From the NCBI RefSeq assembly GCF_000687475.1, contig NC_057316.1:2356001-2420000 (forward strand): a DNA stretch of 64,000 nt, given 5' to 3'. The DNA is from Ustilaginoidea virens (Eukaryota; Ascomycota; Sordariomycetes; Hypocreales; Clavicipitaceae). The notes below the pieces were generated by a model. That model was not told the origin of the DNA and did not search any database. It saw only the letters and a program-made list of their open reading frames with translations. Made by a program: the position numbers and the translations under genes. Below are positions 11,943 through 24,955 of this stretch, piece by piece (positions within the stretch are counted from its first letter, which is position 1; each line of letters begins with the position of its first letter).

Positions 11943-13116
11943 ATTTGCAGCCTCTTTTGCCTGGCTGCATCACCATCACCATCATCATCGCCACCAACAG
12001 TCCTTCTTCTACTTCCCTGTGGGAAGGACAGATTGAGAATCCAGATCGAAAGCACGCTGACCAAACATCGAGCGCTGCTCTGATTATTCCCGGTACCTCT
12101 TTCAACGGTGGTGGTGCGGCCGCGCCACTCCCATCGTCTTATCTAACTCTAGAGTCTACGCTGCTTCCCTCCCTTGCAAGCCAGCTGGTAAATTCCGCCT
12201 GGACCCTCGAGAAAAAGGCCGAGCGCGCGCCATGGTCTGCTTTTGCTCTTGGCCCTCGCCCCTGCTCTGAGCTTCTTGCCCTGTTACTGCCTGCTTGACA
12301 TCAATATCTGGTTCACCTCATCTACTTCCCTACTTCGTCGAGTCGGACCTCCAGGAAACTGTTGTTCCTTTCCTCCTTCCATCGTGGTTTTGCAAACAGC
12401 TGCAGTGTCGAGTTGGTTTTGCAACCCCTCATCCAGTCAGCAGCACCCGTACTAGGTCATCTCGCTATAACAACACCAACCACAGACAAACAACAGATTC
12501 GACACCGCAGTTCTCGGATATCTGGATCCCTCACATCAACGTCTATCCATCCGTATATCATCTGGTGAATCGTACAACCGCCATTGCACAGTCAATGCCA
12601 TCAATCCAGGCCGTGTCACTCGAATAAAATTTGCAAAAGGTTAAATTTGAGCAAGACCACGACACACTCGGTGCATCTTTTGGTGCCTACGCCTTTTCCG
12701 CCCACATAGTTTCCACACGTGAATTCGGGCTTTCTGCATGAAGATTTTGGCCTGCTGACTGATTTTCTAAATTTTCGACTGTCAAGCCCACAGGTTCCCT
12801 CAAGCAAGGTCAACAGCAGCGCTCGCAGAAGACATAACGACCAAAACGTTTGCCGAATTTCAACACGTCTGTCCCGATTCGATTTAGAGCCGGGCTCCGC
12901 CTGATCAGCTCTCCTGTCTTATGAGCTTGAATTTGGCAGCAACATTCGAGTTTAATGGATGTCTTGTGTGGCTTGGAGATACGCTAAAGTAACCCGTCTG
13001 TCACCTCAATCAACAGCGTTGAAGTCGGCATTGGTCTCGAAACTGGTTACTCTTGACAGTTCGATCTCCTGGAGCGTGAAGCTCTCAGATCGCGATAGTC
13101 GCTGTGTTTGCACGCA

Positions 13117-16100
13117 ATGCTGAGCATTCATTCCTCGGAAGCCGGCCTCTGCGCTGCACATGAGTCAAAACCCTTCTACAAACCAAGTACACTCTCCAAT
13201 GGACCATGTGATACCATGTATCAGACCAAACTCTACGGACATCACTCTCAAATGACCCCTCCCACAACTCCAAATGGTTCCCAGGAGGACCTAGTTCGGG
13301 AACAGGTATCACCCATTTTCCACACCTTTTTGAGGGCCTTCTATCCTTTTCATCCAAGTTATGCCATGTCTGATTCCAGTATAACGCTGGCCTTGGATGA
13401 GGGGGATGTGGTTCTAGTACATTCCGTTCATACCAATGGTTGGGCAGACGGCACTCTGTTGACGTCTGGTGCTCGGGGATGGCTGCCAACCAACTACTGC
13501 GAGGCTTACGAGCCAGACGACCTGCGAAGCCTGCTGACAGCACTGCTCAATTTTTGGGATCTCCTCCGAAGTACATCGGTGAACGACAGCGAAATGTTCA
13601 GAAACCAGGATTTCATGAAGGGCATCATTGCAGGTGTTCGCTTTTTGCTGGTACGCTCTAGCTTGTCACAAGTCCATCTCTTGACCATGATTTTATCTGT
13701 CAAAAACATTGTTGTGTGTGTGGTTTGCGTTGGCCTGACTCTCCCAAATAGGAACGAACCGGATGCCTCAATCGCGAGGCAAGTATTGTGTTGCGAAGCG
13801 AGGGCCTACGTAAGGCTCGCAAGTCACTACTCTCCGAACTGTCTCTGCTGGTCAAAACGGGCAAGAAGTTGCAGGAAAGCCAAAGTGGCTCTCTATATCC
13901 TCCCGAAGACGTCAATGATATCATTGATGACATGATATTACGCGCCTTCAAGATTGTAACGAAAGGAGTTCGGTTTCTCGATGCGATGGAGGAAGAACGA
14001 CTGGTCAGAGCTCCTGCTTCTGTAACTATAATGACCACGGTTGCCGAGGAATCATCTATTCCTCCCACCCCTCCTGCGGACCGGACGGTATTCAAGGGCC
14101 ACGGGATCGATAATGCCAGCCAGGTTGGGTCACAGACTCGTGCGACCGACGATCTTGATGATGCTCATGCAACATGCAATACATCTTCCAAATCTAGTGA
14201 GGGTTCCCGCGAGCCGCAGGGCAAGTGGGGCAAGCGAGGGTCATCGCTGAACGCGCCGTCAAACTTGAACACACTTGGCCAGCACAGATATTCCCAAGGG
14301 AGCAGTCAAAATCACAGACTTTCGTCTGGAATGGCGCACAGGGTATCACTTGCAGGACCCTCTCCTTGCTCAAGACCGCATTATCTCGTATCTGAGCGAC
14401 TTAACCGAAGCCACGACAGATTCCTATCCCATCTCGGATCGTTCATTGGCAGACTTCATTTACAATCACATTCAAGACCAGAATTGGCATTAGCCATCAA
14501 GCAGTCAGCTGCTTCTGGAGGTGAATTGCTTGCCGTCATGGACAGTGTCTGCATCTTTAATAGCTCCAGCATCGCAGCCTTGAGCAAAGTGAGGACTTCT
14601 ATGTTTGAACGTATTCAAGCCCTCGTCCTGTCTGCTCGAGACACATTGGCTCATGCGGCTACAGAAGGCGCTGATTTAATTATGCCTCAGGATAATGGTG
14701 TTTTGCTGATGGCTGCCACAGGATGTGTTCGGGCTGCAGGTGAGTGTGTGGCCAAGACGAAGGCTGCGATTGAGCGAATCGGAGACTTCGAGTCCGAGCT
14801 TGATGGCTTCACGCTGGACATTGACTTGAGCATACTCGACGTCGCGCACGAGAGAGCCAGGAGCTTTTCTGCCTCGGAACGATCAGATGTAACAGACAAT
14901 GCTGTTGAGCCTTTCCCACTTTTTGAGTCCTCTGTGGCAGCGACTACAAGACGACCTACTGGAGCGGTTGAGAAGCCACTTCCTTGTGTGCCAAGTGTTA
15001 GTATTCCATCTGAGAGCAGCATGCAGCAACACGAGAGCCCTGCAGCTTCCCCACGGCCTTCATCCATGCATGAGGACAATGCCTCAAGCACCGCATCTTC
15101 GGTCTCTCTGATGCGGCCCACTTTACCGTGTCCGCCTGAACTCTCAACTGCCCTGGACACTTGCGACTGCGCAGAGGATGTGCATGACATCTCTATGATC
15201 GACCAGGATCAGCACGCATCTCGGTATGACAGCCTTGTAGCTTCAAGTGCTGGAAGCAGCGGCACCTACCTTAGCAGAGATTCGGAGACAAGCGTGGTCT
15301 CCCAAACCTCTAGTCGCGCCACGACTCCTGATCATTCCCCAGGTCCTCGCAAACACCATTCTTTTTCTGATCTCAGCACTACGGAAAGCTTTTCGCAGGC
15401 TGACGAGCATGAAGATGTAGAGAAGAGGCTTCTGGTGAAAACCTTTGCTCATGAACTCATGTTTAACAAAGAGGGACAAGTCACGGGCGGCTCGCTTTCA
15501 GCCCTAGTCGAGCGTCTCACAACGCACGAATCTACCCCGGATGCTACCTTCGTTTCCACCTTTTATCTCACTTTCCGACTATTCTGCAACCCTGTGAAAC
15601 TCACAGAAGCCCTGATTGAACGATTCGACTACGTTGGCGACTCTTCCCACATGGCTGCCCCTGTAAGGCTAAGAGTGTACAACGCCTTCAAGGGCTGGCT
15701 CGAATCTCACTGGCGAGATCAGACCGATCGAGAAGCCTTGAGGCTCATTATTCCGTTTGCCGAGCACAAGCTCACATTTGTTCTGCCTTCTGCCGGACAG
15801 AGATTGTTGGAGCTTGCCAGGAGGGTCTCTGGAGAAGGCTCCTTGGTGCCTAGGCTTGTGTCATCAATGGGTAAAACGAACACAGCCTTGGCTCAGTATA
15901 TACCTGCAGACACCCCTCTCCCTCCACCTGCAATCAACAAGAACCAGCAACACTTGTTAACCTCGTTCAAAAATGGAGGCAACGGTCCAACTATTCTCGA
16001 CCTTGAGCCCTTGGAGCTAGCTCGTCAGCTGACCATCAAGCAAATGGGCATATTTTGCTCTATTCTGCCTGAAGAGCTGCTTTCCTCGCAATGGATGAAG

Positions 16101-16889
16101 AAGGGAGGTGCTGAAGCCCCCAACGTCAAGGCCATGTCGGCTTTGTCAACAGACATCTCGAATTTTGTGGCCGAAACTATTCTCCACCATCCAGAGATCA
16201 AGAAGCGCGCTGCTGTCATCAAACAGTGGGTAAAAGTGGCTTGTCAATGCCTGGAACTTCACAATTACGACGCATTAATGGCCATCATTTGTAGCCTCAA
16301 CAGCAGCACCATCAGCCGCCTACGCAAAACCTGGGAAGCCGTTTCTGCCAGGCGAAAGGAGATGCTGCGTCACCTTCAGGAAATTGTGGAACCAGCTCAA
16401 AATAACAAGGTTTTGCGAACTCGACTGCACGACCATGTGCCGCCCTGCCTTCCTTTTCTCGGCATGTATCTGACTGATCTGACCTTTGTCGACATTGGAA
16501 ACCCAGCTACAAAGCAAATGTCAATGGGAACAGATTCCGATGGAAACGGACATGGCGCACTGACCGTCGTCAATTTCGACAAACACATACGCACGGCCAA
16601 GATTATCGGTGACCTGCAACGCTTTCAGATTCCGTATCGACTCACAGAAGTCCGTGATATGCAGGACTGGATCTCGGCACAGATCAGGCGCGTCCGGGAC
16701 GGTGATCAAGGCAATGTCCTTTTGAACTACTACCGAAGAAGTCTCTTGCTTGAACCACGAGAAAGTGATTCTCGTCGAGAAGTCGAGACACCAACCCAAG
16801 TTTCTTCCAACATTGTGGCATCTCGAGGCGATCTCTTTGGTTGGATGACACGGGATCGCGGCCAGACAGCAACCCCGGCGCAAATATGA
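13117..16889 (+). CDS. Ras guanine-nucleotide exchange factor, Cdc25 family (SH3 + RasGEF_N + RasGEF)
   Basis: Activates Ras by promoting GDP release, upstream of cAMP/PKA signalling in fungi. Exons are 13117-13650 and 13752-16889. The intron 13651-13751 (GTACGC...AATAG) is placed so that GIIAGVRFLL continues as ERTGCLNREASIV. The protein is 1,223 aa. An SH3 domain lies at about 70-133 (FYPFHPSY, LDEGDVVLVH, GWADGTL, GWLPTNYCEAY). A helical region with KARKSLLSEL follows, then a long Ser/Pro-rich disordered stretch to about 720. RasGEF_N is at about 735-870 (GGSLSALVERLTTHES, FYLTFRLF) and the catalytic Cdc25 domain at about 928-1190 (LDLEPLELARQLT, CLELHNYDALMAIICSLNSS, FLGMYLTDLTFVDIGNP). 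The architecture and domain order match fungal Cdc25 proteins. The start is the first ATG before the SH3 domain; an upstream exon cannot be excluded. Confidence 0.92.
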
Positions 16890-18170
16890 GCAGCGCAGAA
16901 CTGGTACATCGAGTTTAGGAGTCGCATCAATACACCTCAGCATGCGCCTACGGTAGTCTCCTTTCTTCTCCTCCAGAATAACACTTGAGCCCTCGACATG
17001 AGTCGCGCGCATATCCTTGCGCATATCCTTTTATCATCATCATCATCCTTGTTTCTTCTATACATCTGTTGCTAGAATTTTCCTGTCTTTGATACCCTTG
17101 CTTTAATATCATGACACATCCATATCCGGCGGTGTACCTTTGCATTCATATGATGGCTTTCACTGGAGCTGTCTAGTCTACAGCTGCAGATGAGTTTTCT
17201 TATCGGGTCTTGTTTGACCGAGTACAATGGCGTTGTGTATGGAAGGACAAAAAAGTTGTTTGCGTATGTGGACATGACCATGTCAATAGCACGCTGGCGC
17301 TTTATGAACCCGAGGGACAACGTACGTGACTTGGTCGTCATGCAGAATCCTCCCGTCAAGTTCTAGCCACGTATCATGGCTGACAACGAAGTGATGTTGT
17401 ATTTTTTTTTTTTTTTTGCCGTCTTTTGTTTTCCTTTTGTGTTTTTTTTTTCTCGCGAGGCTTTTTCGGCGGGCTTGGTTCAAAATATATCTCGGGCCAG
17501 GAAAGAAAAGTCTTTTGATTCTTACTTTTTTTGCCTTTTTTTTTATGCCGGGGATCAGCACTAGCTAGCGGCGTCAAAGGATTGAATGTTGGGAAAAGGG
17601 TTGGTTTATAATTTGTTTTTATTTCTTTCTTTTGAATGAACCGGGATACTTTTCTGCAACGCCGCGGGAAAGTGGCATACTGTGAGCGGGAAGGTTGGTT
17701 TGCAATACAAAAGCGGCCACCATCATGTGTTGAGGACCTACTCGTTTATTTTATTTATGTATGTGGTCTGTTTTCTTTTTGCTTAGCAGCGTATATCATG
17801 GTTTGATTGAGATGCCAAAGCTGCGGTCAAAAGAAATTTTTGAAATCGCATGTCGATGGGTTTTCTGGCATGACGGGAGATGATTTGCTTCCAGATGAAC
17901 TTGTGATCAAGAGAGATGCAGGCTTCAGTACGGAGTACCTTATTACACAGGTTCCTTGGGTCGACTGGTACAGTACAGTACCTCTTAATACTAGTCCGTA
18001 CAGTGCAAGAAATTGCCCCACAGCACGGTCCTTATTCGCACGCGTTCCCAACCCGCACCCGTGTTGGGTTCGAGTTTCTTGAACAAGCTCGCGGCTACAA
18101 AGCCAGAAGAAACAACAACTTATGACTTGCCCGCGAGCTGACGGTCGATGCTCCAAACGCTGGCTTTTCC
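16890..18170. other. Intergenic, 3' UTR and promoter space
   Basis: No coding frame is recognised. It contains T-rich tracts (17400-17560), one exact TACGGAGTA (17929-17937) and presumably the 3' end of the Ras exchange factor transcript and the promoter of the next gene. Confidence 0.55.
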
Positions 18171-20466
18171 ATGGACGCATCGCCGCTCACCCGCCAACCT
18201 CCACCAGAGGTATTTACGCCCAAGATCGTCCAACTATATTCCTCCCTTTTCAAGGTTTGACACTTGTCGCATTTCCTGATCCTTGACATGCGTCGGACAC
18301 ACTAACTCTTTCCCCAAGGTATGGATGCAGTGCGCGCTCCGACCCTGGTCCCGTGGCTGACCCTTCACTGCCTCCTAGGACGATGACGATGATGGTGGAG
18401 AGAAGTCGGACGGTTTCTGGAAAGAGTTCTTCCTGTTGCGGCCAGATCTGGAGAGCTTGCGGAACTTGTTGAATGATCTATCCCCGGCCGCGACACTGTT
18501 CTCTGAAGGTCGAACGAGGGAGCTCTTTGGTGCAGCAATTGCGACCGTGAAGACAGGGCAAGGCTCTGCTCCTTCGCATGCATTGGATGTACAATGGAAC
18601 CCCCCCCCCCCCCCCCTTTCTCACCTCAATCAGTCTCCGTTCATCTCAAAACTGATATTGCCTAGACTCTGACCACTTATCTCTCCTGTCTGCTGTCCAA
18701 GAGATACCCGCACCCCAGCTCCGACATCATTTCCGTTCTAGCCGGGCTCGATCATATTGACAGCGTGTTCGCCGATTTCATCAGCACCTTGGACTCAATA
18801 GTTCGAAATGGAGAAAGCTGTGGGTACGGCCCAGTAGTGCATCCAAGGTAATCCGGCTGACAAGGTTCCTCAGTAATCATACGGCACAAGGCTGTCAAGG
18901 TGCTGCTCGCGGCTACCGCCGGCGCATATCAGACCACTCTTCTGACATACATGATTCAAAGGGACCTGTTCCCAGCTGTAATGAAGGCAGGTCTACAGAA
19001 CCCGTGAAAGACAGACGGCGCGAAGCTTTTTTGCTGACGTCAATAATCATCCGACAGTTTATACAAGATTCAGAAAAGCCTGGTCCAGTGCTAGAGCCTT
19101 TTATCCTTTTAGGACTACTTGCCAACTACAACAAGTTCGAGTCTCAAAATCCGTATCAGCTCCGATTCAACGATTTCGTTAACGAATCAACGATTCAAAA
19201 AATCGTGCAGTGTGTTGGTTACACTTGTCAAGCGCTGCGGCTAGACTACATCGACGTCCAAGACGACCTCCCGGAAGGCTGGACATGGAGCAACACTCTG
19301 AATCTTATCGGTCTTGGTCTGATAGTCCGTGGCCCGAAGCCTGACAAGAAACCACTCCATGATGTGGCGACAGCGAAGCAGTTATTTTCCGAGCTGTGAG
19401 TCTCACAATCTTTGCACGCCACGGCCGCGCCCGAGAGCCCAACTGGCTGACTGACAGACGCATCAGTCCTGCTGCCAGTGCGGCAGTCTTGCTGGCCGCG
19501 TATGACTTTGCGCATGCCAACAAGCTGTTTTGCTTCAATTTGGTGTCAATGCCCGGTGAAGCTGGAAGCGAGCGCCCAATTGCAAGCTATCTATCTCTCA
19601 CATCCTACATGCTTCAACATGCTTATCTGTCGCATCGAGCATCCTGCTACGCGCATTTGAACCTCATGGTCCTTCGCTTGCTTGTCGAGGACCCAGCAAC
19701 TTGTAGAAGAATTTGCAGCGATGAAGTGAAAGCTCCTGTGCGACTCTGCAGGCACCGGCAACCATTCCTGCCTTTAGTCAAGGAAGATCGGGTGCTCGCC
19801 GCCAGCGTTCTTGACTGCATGATTGATGGAATCAACCATAACCTTAGGCGACGATTGGACGTCAGCCTTTACACGCTCTGCCTGGGTATACTGTTGCGAA
19901 CCATCTCCTTCCTGTCCCGTTCGAGAACTCGTCTTGCCTATCATTGGTCGGAATTTTTCCGATCGTTGCTCTCCCTTGTTCGTTTCCTAACAACGTACAC
20001 CTCTGACCTGAAACATCTCACCCACATCAGCACGCTACTTGATCATGTCGTCAATCTGGTCGCGCTTTCACTGTCCGCGGGAGAGGCATTTCTGCCGACA
20101 CCGGCCGCTTATGATGATCTGTTTTACAAGGTAGTCGAATCCGGGGAAGTTCTTTCCAAATTCAAAAAGAGCTATGGCCTAGGAAACAGGAAAAGCAATT
20201 CCATCGACACCCTCATCAGCGTCAGCACTCATTACGAGCAAATGCTGACCGAGGGAGGCGACTCGGCGAAGAAGAAACCAAGGAACCTGACTACCCTTCA
20301 AGTGACAGAGGTTATAAAACAGGGATACGAAACGTTGAGCATCCAGGCGAAGGAGGGCTTGGATAAGTGGGACAAGTTTAGAGAGGCAGACGAGAGAAGT
20401 CTACTGAAGCAGATGGCAAGAGTCTCGGTCGTCGATGCGAGAGTGACGGTCGACAAGGACGTTTGA
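18171..20466 (+). CDS. ARMH3-like protein (armadillo-like helical, DUF1741)
   Basis: Member of the C10orf76/ARMH3 family. The human protein works at the Golgi with GBF1 and PI4KB; the fungal role is not established. Six exons give 632 aa: 18171-18254, 18379-18588, 18666-18819, 18874-18986, 19058-19395 and 19467-20466. The first exon reads MDASPLTRQPPPEVFTPKIV and joins to a DDDDDGGEKSDGFW segment. The fourth intron (18987-19057) appears to start with GC rather than GT. The family core is in the last two exons: EPFILLGLLANYNKFESQNP, QRQPFLPLV-like CRHRQPFLPLV, NHNLRRRLDVSLYTLCLGIL, SFLSRSRTRLAYHWSE, LVALSLSAGEAFLPTPAAYD and YETLSIQAKEGLDKWDKFRE. Intron 2 holds a run of about 17 C. The protein is mostly helical with no signal peptide. 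Confidence 0.85.
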
Positions 20467-21957
20467 TGATTTCAATAATCATCTTGAACGGATAGCATAG
20501 ACTGGCATTCTGACAGACGCTGTCTGAGGGCTGGTGTGACGATCTGGAGCCTAATTTCAAGACGAACAGAAAGATCGGCGCCCCGACTGCTCGCATGTCA
20601 TCTTGGAACACCATTACATGCTGGAGCAGATAAATGGCGCCTGGCTGTTGCATCATGCTGATTTCGCAAGAAGCTAAGGTGCTTCCGTGCCCTGATTAGT
20701 ATAGCGTTTTGATGTCTCATTGTCGGACGCAACGAGGTTCAAATGCCTTCTAATTTAGTTGATACCTAGGCCTGCAGGTTGCCTTTATTTCCCTCCATTT
20801 CCTCCATTTCCTCCATTCCCTCGCTTTTGTTTCGTTTTTGTTTTCGTTTTCGTTTTCTTTTCTTAATTGGGAATATCAACGCATCAACGTACTTGTCGGC
20901 ATCCCTTGCCTTCTACAGGCCTAGCCGAAACTCACGCCAACGGCATGACTTTGTCATGAGGCTTCTTGGCATGCTCCATTATTTATACATTTACTCCAAA
21001 GTCCAGATTCCGCAATTCCTCGCCAAGGATTTTACCTCGTCCTACTAGAATTCAAAGCAGCAGGTAGATCCTACATACTACGAAGCATACGGAATCTTTA
21101 CGACATGCTACCTATGTGCGGTAACGTTCAGAATTCTTGCGATCCCATACTTGCCTTGGGCGGGTTCTGCTGATGATCCCCCAGGCATCTTTAACTCGAG
21201 CTAGGAATTGGGCCCCATCTACTCCAAACAACCCACCAACCACGGCTGGATGGTTTGTCTGTTGGTACGGAGCAGTGCCACGTTTTTTTCAGGTGCAGCG
21301 AGCGCCGCTGGTATAAGGATGAAAGGCAGCACAAAATATGGTGACGCCTCTTGGAGTTGACGCTGATGTCATCTAAAACTCGGTCGGGGCTGCCGGCGTG
21401 CGTCGATGCCAACCAAAGGAAGGGCGTAGGAGCAGCCTGGTTTGATTGCAGCCTGGAAGGGCGCAATTGACAGCTGCACAGTGCAAAACCTCAACTCGGC
21501 TGGCGTGCAAATGCAACCGTCAAGCGCTTGAGAAGCCACAGTGCTGGAAGACATTTGCACACGGCCGACGCAACCTTCCTGCTGCGAGTCTTCGAGCGGC
21601 ATTTTCTGTCTGCTCCGACATGACAAAACATGGTAAGCATGGTAATCGTGGTAAAACGATGCAATGGTCTGTATACCCCGTGCGTTTAGCATAATCATTC
21701 TTGGGTGCTGAATTCAATCAGGTATCATTTGTGAGGAGGTATCTAACAGCTAACAATGTGCAGCAACAACTACAAGAACTCCGTCGTCAGAATATCTTGC
21801 TCTCCCACTCTGGGAAATCAAGGCTACCTATCCTTCCATGAAGTGCTGAAAAAAAAAGGTTCCAGATTCCTTGGGCTGCCATGTGCGCGGGAGCATTATT
21901 CAAACAATCAAAAACACAATCGTACAACAGACTGCCATGCCATGGTCATGGCCACTT
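20467..21957. other. Intergenic between convergent genes
   Basis: This lies between the 3' ends of the ARMH3-like gene (plus) and the permease gene (minus). No recognisable protein frame is present. Pyrimidine-rich patches occur near 20780-20870. Confidence 0.55.
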
Positions 21958-23996
21958 CTAAAAAGTGTGGTGCAGGATGCGTCTCCATGCGGGCCATGAC
22001 GCGACCTTGGCTCGGTAGGCATTAATCTCTTCCCAGTCCATCTCACGTCGACCAGTGTCAACATCCATCTGCTCAGTTCGAAGCCACCCAGTTCGCTTCC
22101 ACAGATATCCGATGATCCAGAAGAATATGACGACGGGGAACGCCAAGTACGACTTGAAAAAGCCCTCGACAGTACCCAATCCGGATTTGCCAGGAGGAGC
22201 AGCAATAGCAGTGTAAAACTAGCCCCAACAGGTCAGCAATCGGATTTCAAGCGATTCTCATCAACAAACACAAAATAACGGGGCAACGGGTCTTTTTTTC
22301 TCTTCTTACCTGGGCTATCAGGACAAGGATACAGAGGGCGAGACCGAGCCAAGAGCCATAAACTCCTCCAATAGCCTTGAATGGGATTTCGTCGAGTGAG
22401 TGACCGTGGTACTTCCAAGCCTTGCGGAAACGGATATGGGCCAAGCAAATAGAGCCCCAGGTGAAGAGAGCAGCTAGTCCAGATAAAGCCAAGAGCCAGT
22501 CGAAGACAACAGGGCCTCGGGAGTCGAGGCTCAGGAATCCAAGAAATCCGCAAAGAAGAAGAGCAGCAACGGACGCTAGAGGACGACCAGACTTATCAAT
22601 ATAGGTAAACAGCTTCGGAGCATAGCCTTGCTGAGCCAAAGCAGTCAAAGTCCTGGAGCCGCCATATACACCAGATACTCCTATAGAAAGCACAGAGACC
22701 AGGATTACCACATTCATAAAGTGGTCAAATCCTTTTAAACCGGCGTATTTACCGACCAAGACAAAGGGCGAAGCCTTAACATCAGTAAAGGCGGCGTTCG
22801 AGAGTAGTGCAGGGTCGTTGGAGTTGATCAGCAGACCAACAAAGAAGAGACCAAGGATATAGAAAACTGTGATGCGCCAAAAGACCTGCTTGATAGCACT
22901 GGGCAGAGATTTGACGGGGTTCTTCGACTCTGCGGCGGCGAGGCCAACCAGCTCAGTTCCAGAGAAAGAGAAGGCTGCAGTAACAAAGACGGCACAGAAA
23001 CCCTTGAAGCCATTCTTGAAAGCACCAGGATCATACCAGTATCGGGCCCCCCAGTACTCGTTATATCGGCCACTCTTGGGGCCTCCACCGAGGACCAAGA
23101 CGAAAGCGATGATCATAAAAACAACCGTCGCGGTCAGCTTGAAAACCGACGAGACGAATTCCTCTTCGGCATATCCTAGAGCGCCAAATAGATTGATGAT
23201 GATGATAGCGGCGAGAAAAACGGCAACCCAAACACCAACCGAGATTTGCTCATTCCAGTATTGAATAGTCAGGCCACATACCGTCAACTCAAGCGGTAAG
23301 ACGACTGCCCATTGGAAGACGTAATTCCAGCCCATGGCGAATCCCCAAGAAGGATCAATGAAGCGAGATGAATAGGTATAGAAGCCACCGGAGACGGGAA
23401 ACATGACAGCAAGTTCACCAAGAGCATAGACTGACAGGCACAGAACAGAACCCGTTAGCTGGCCGAGAAAAAAGACATGAAATGTTATACCGCAGCATGC
23501 CAAAAGAATAGCCCGGCAAAGCAGGGAGGAGTTTACTTACCGACGTTAAACATCATGACACCGATGATAAGAAAATCGACAAAAAGAGTTCCGGGGCCCT
23601 GCAAATCGGGTTTAGTGCTAATCCCGCAAAAAACCATCAAGCATACGTATTGGATGAGGGAACCTCCGCCAAGCTCGGCTGTTTAGGAATAATTTTGCCA
23701 CTTACACCTTTGGCCAAAGCACCACCTGAACCGACAAAGAAGCCAGCACCAATGGAACCACCAATAGCAATCATGTTGAGATGCCTGGCGCTCATGGGGC
23801 GTTCGAGTTCAACTTGGCCGCGACCATAATGCGCTTTTTTGAAAGACTCGGCGTTCAAACCGGTTCGGGTCATGAAGTTGGAATGGCGAGGGAGGCCTTC
23901 ATCACGACCGGTAATGACATGGGACGTGCCCTCCAGAGCCGTTGGGTGGCCCTTCTCCATGACGCTCGCGTCAATAGCTTCGTCTTTGGACGACAT
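21958..23996 (-). CDS. Amino-acid permease (APC superfamily, yeast amino acid transporter type)
   Basis: Proton-coupled plasma-membrane uptake of amino acids; substrate cannot be told from sequence. Four exons (23996-23706, 23598-23541, 23430-22310, 22218-21958) give 576 aa. The three introns all have GT-AG ends, and the joins restore LAKG-GPGTLFVDF, MMFNV-VYALGELAV and LIAQ-FYTAIAAPP. The cytosolic N-terminus (about 75 residues) leads to the diagnostic block MSARHLNMIAIGGSIGAGFF in TM1. Other family blocks are YALGELAVMFPVSGGFYTYS, DPSWGFAMGWNYVFQWAVVL, FSFSGTELVGLAAAESKNP, SVLSIGVSGVYGGSRTLTAL and TWGSICLAHIRFRKAW. Twelve membrane segments are expected and the C-tail ends PAWRRILHHTF. The length is normal for fungal general permeases. 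Upstream of the start is a roughly 7 kb gene-poor stretch. Confidence 0.92.
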
Positions 23997-24922
23997 GGCG
24001 CCGATAGTATTTGGCGAGCAAAGATACTCCTCACCAACTGAGGCGAGAGTAACAAACGGACGCGGAACAGCAGCCAACGCCCAACGGTAAGGGCAATTGA
24101 CGAAAACCAAGAATGGGCAGGAAGGAATGGAATGTGAGAGATGGGAAGATGGAGAGCTCGTCAGGTTTGGAGGGGATCAACCTTTCTTTAAAGAGAATGA
24201 GACAAATGTACAGCTTTTCTGGAAGCAATGGCAACCTGGGGTCGAGGGTCGAGGGTCACGGCTTAGAGATGGAGAGTTAGCAGAACGCCTCATTCACAGG
24301 GGGTGTCTTTACAGTCGATGAAGAAGACACGCCAAGGCCACGACACTAGATCTGGGCCCCGGGGGCTGGGCAACTCGGGGAAGAACCTAACAGGGGTGTA
24401 TCAAGGGGGAAAAGGCTGCAACCAGATGCGTTCGAACAGGACTACTAAGCCACATGGTTGACAAACATGTCCAGCTTCAGTTCTGGCCTGGCAATCAGAC
24501 AGAGAAGTGTTGGCGATGCGACACCAAGAAACCGGAAGCGACTATCACCGTACGGACAAACTATTTAAAAACTGATACCACGACAGGAGACAGACAGGAC
24601 AAGGCCTATGAAGACAAACGGAAGGACGGAAACCATGTCTTTCAACACCGCGGGTGAGACCAAGGGCCGCTTCTCGAATACCTTGAATGCAGGGTTTATG
24701 GGGTAGTGGTCCTGCGTCCGAGGGAAGAGAGGTCTCACCTGCAACGTGGGCGGAGAGAGTATGGAACGTTTGCACTTATCGCAAGAGATTCCGGACCGAG
24801 CAATGGACGAACACGGAGACATTCTGAAGGAGGACCCACCTACTACTGATAGTGAAGGGGCGAGAGGTTGGTACTAACTTGGAGGTTTGGAAGAGCTTGT
24901 TTCCCCCCCCCTCCCTCTCTCC

Positions 24923-24955
<33 letters not shown>

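Larger units (their letters stand above)
2186..13116. other. Long gene-poor region (about 10.9 kb)
   Basis: I find no frame with recognisable protein similarity between ISA1 and the Ras exchange factor. Contents are short chance frames, homopolymer A/T tracts (for example about 25 T near 7110-7134), AGGTACCT-rich patches (5637-5665, 7360-7380, 7990-8010), several TACGGAGTA motifs and the tandem repeats listed separately. About 11.8-13.1 kb is C/T-rich and probably includes the promoter and a long 5' leader of the Ras exchange factor. Long non-coding RNAs or lineage-specific small genes cannot be excluded. Confidence 0.6.

Noticed and set aside
11564..12298. Open frame of 244 codons spanning the CT microsatellite
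   Set aside because: Ser/Leu-rich only because of the TCTCTG/TC repeat; no similarity outside it.
20730..20752. tRNA T-loop-like sequence GAGGTTCAAATGCC
   Set aside because: No matching anticodon arm or acceptor stem pairs around it, so a tRNA is not supported.
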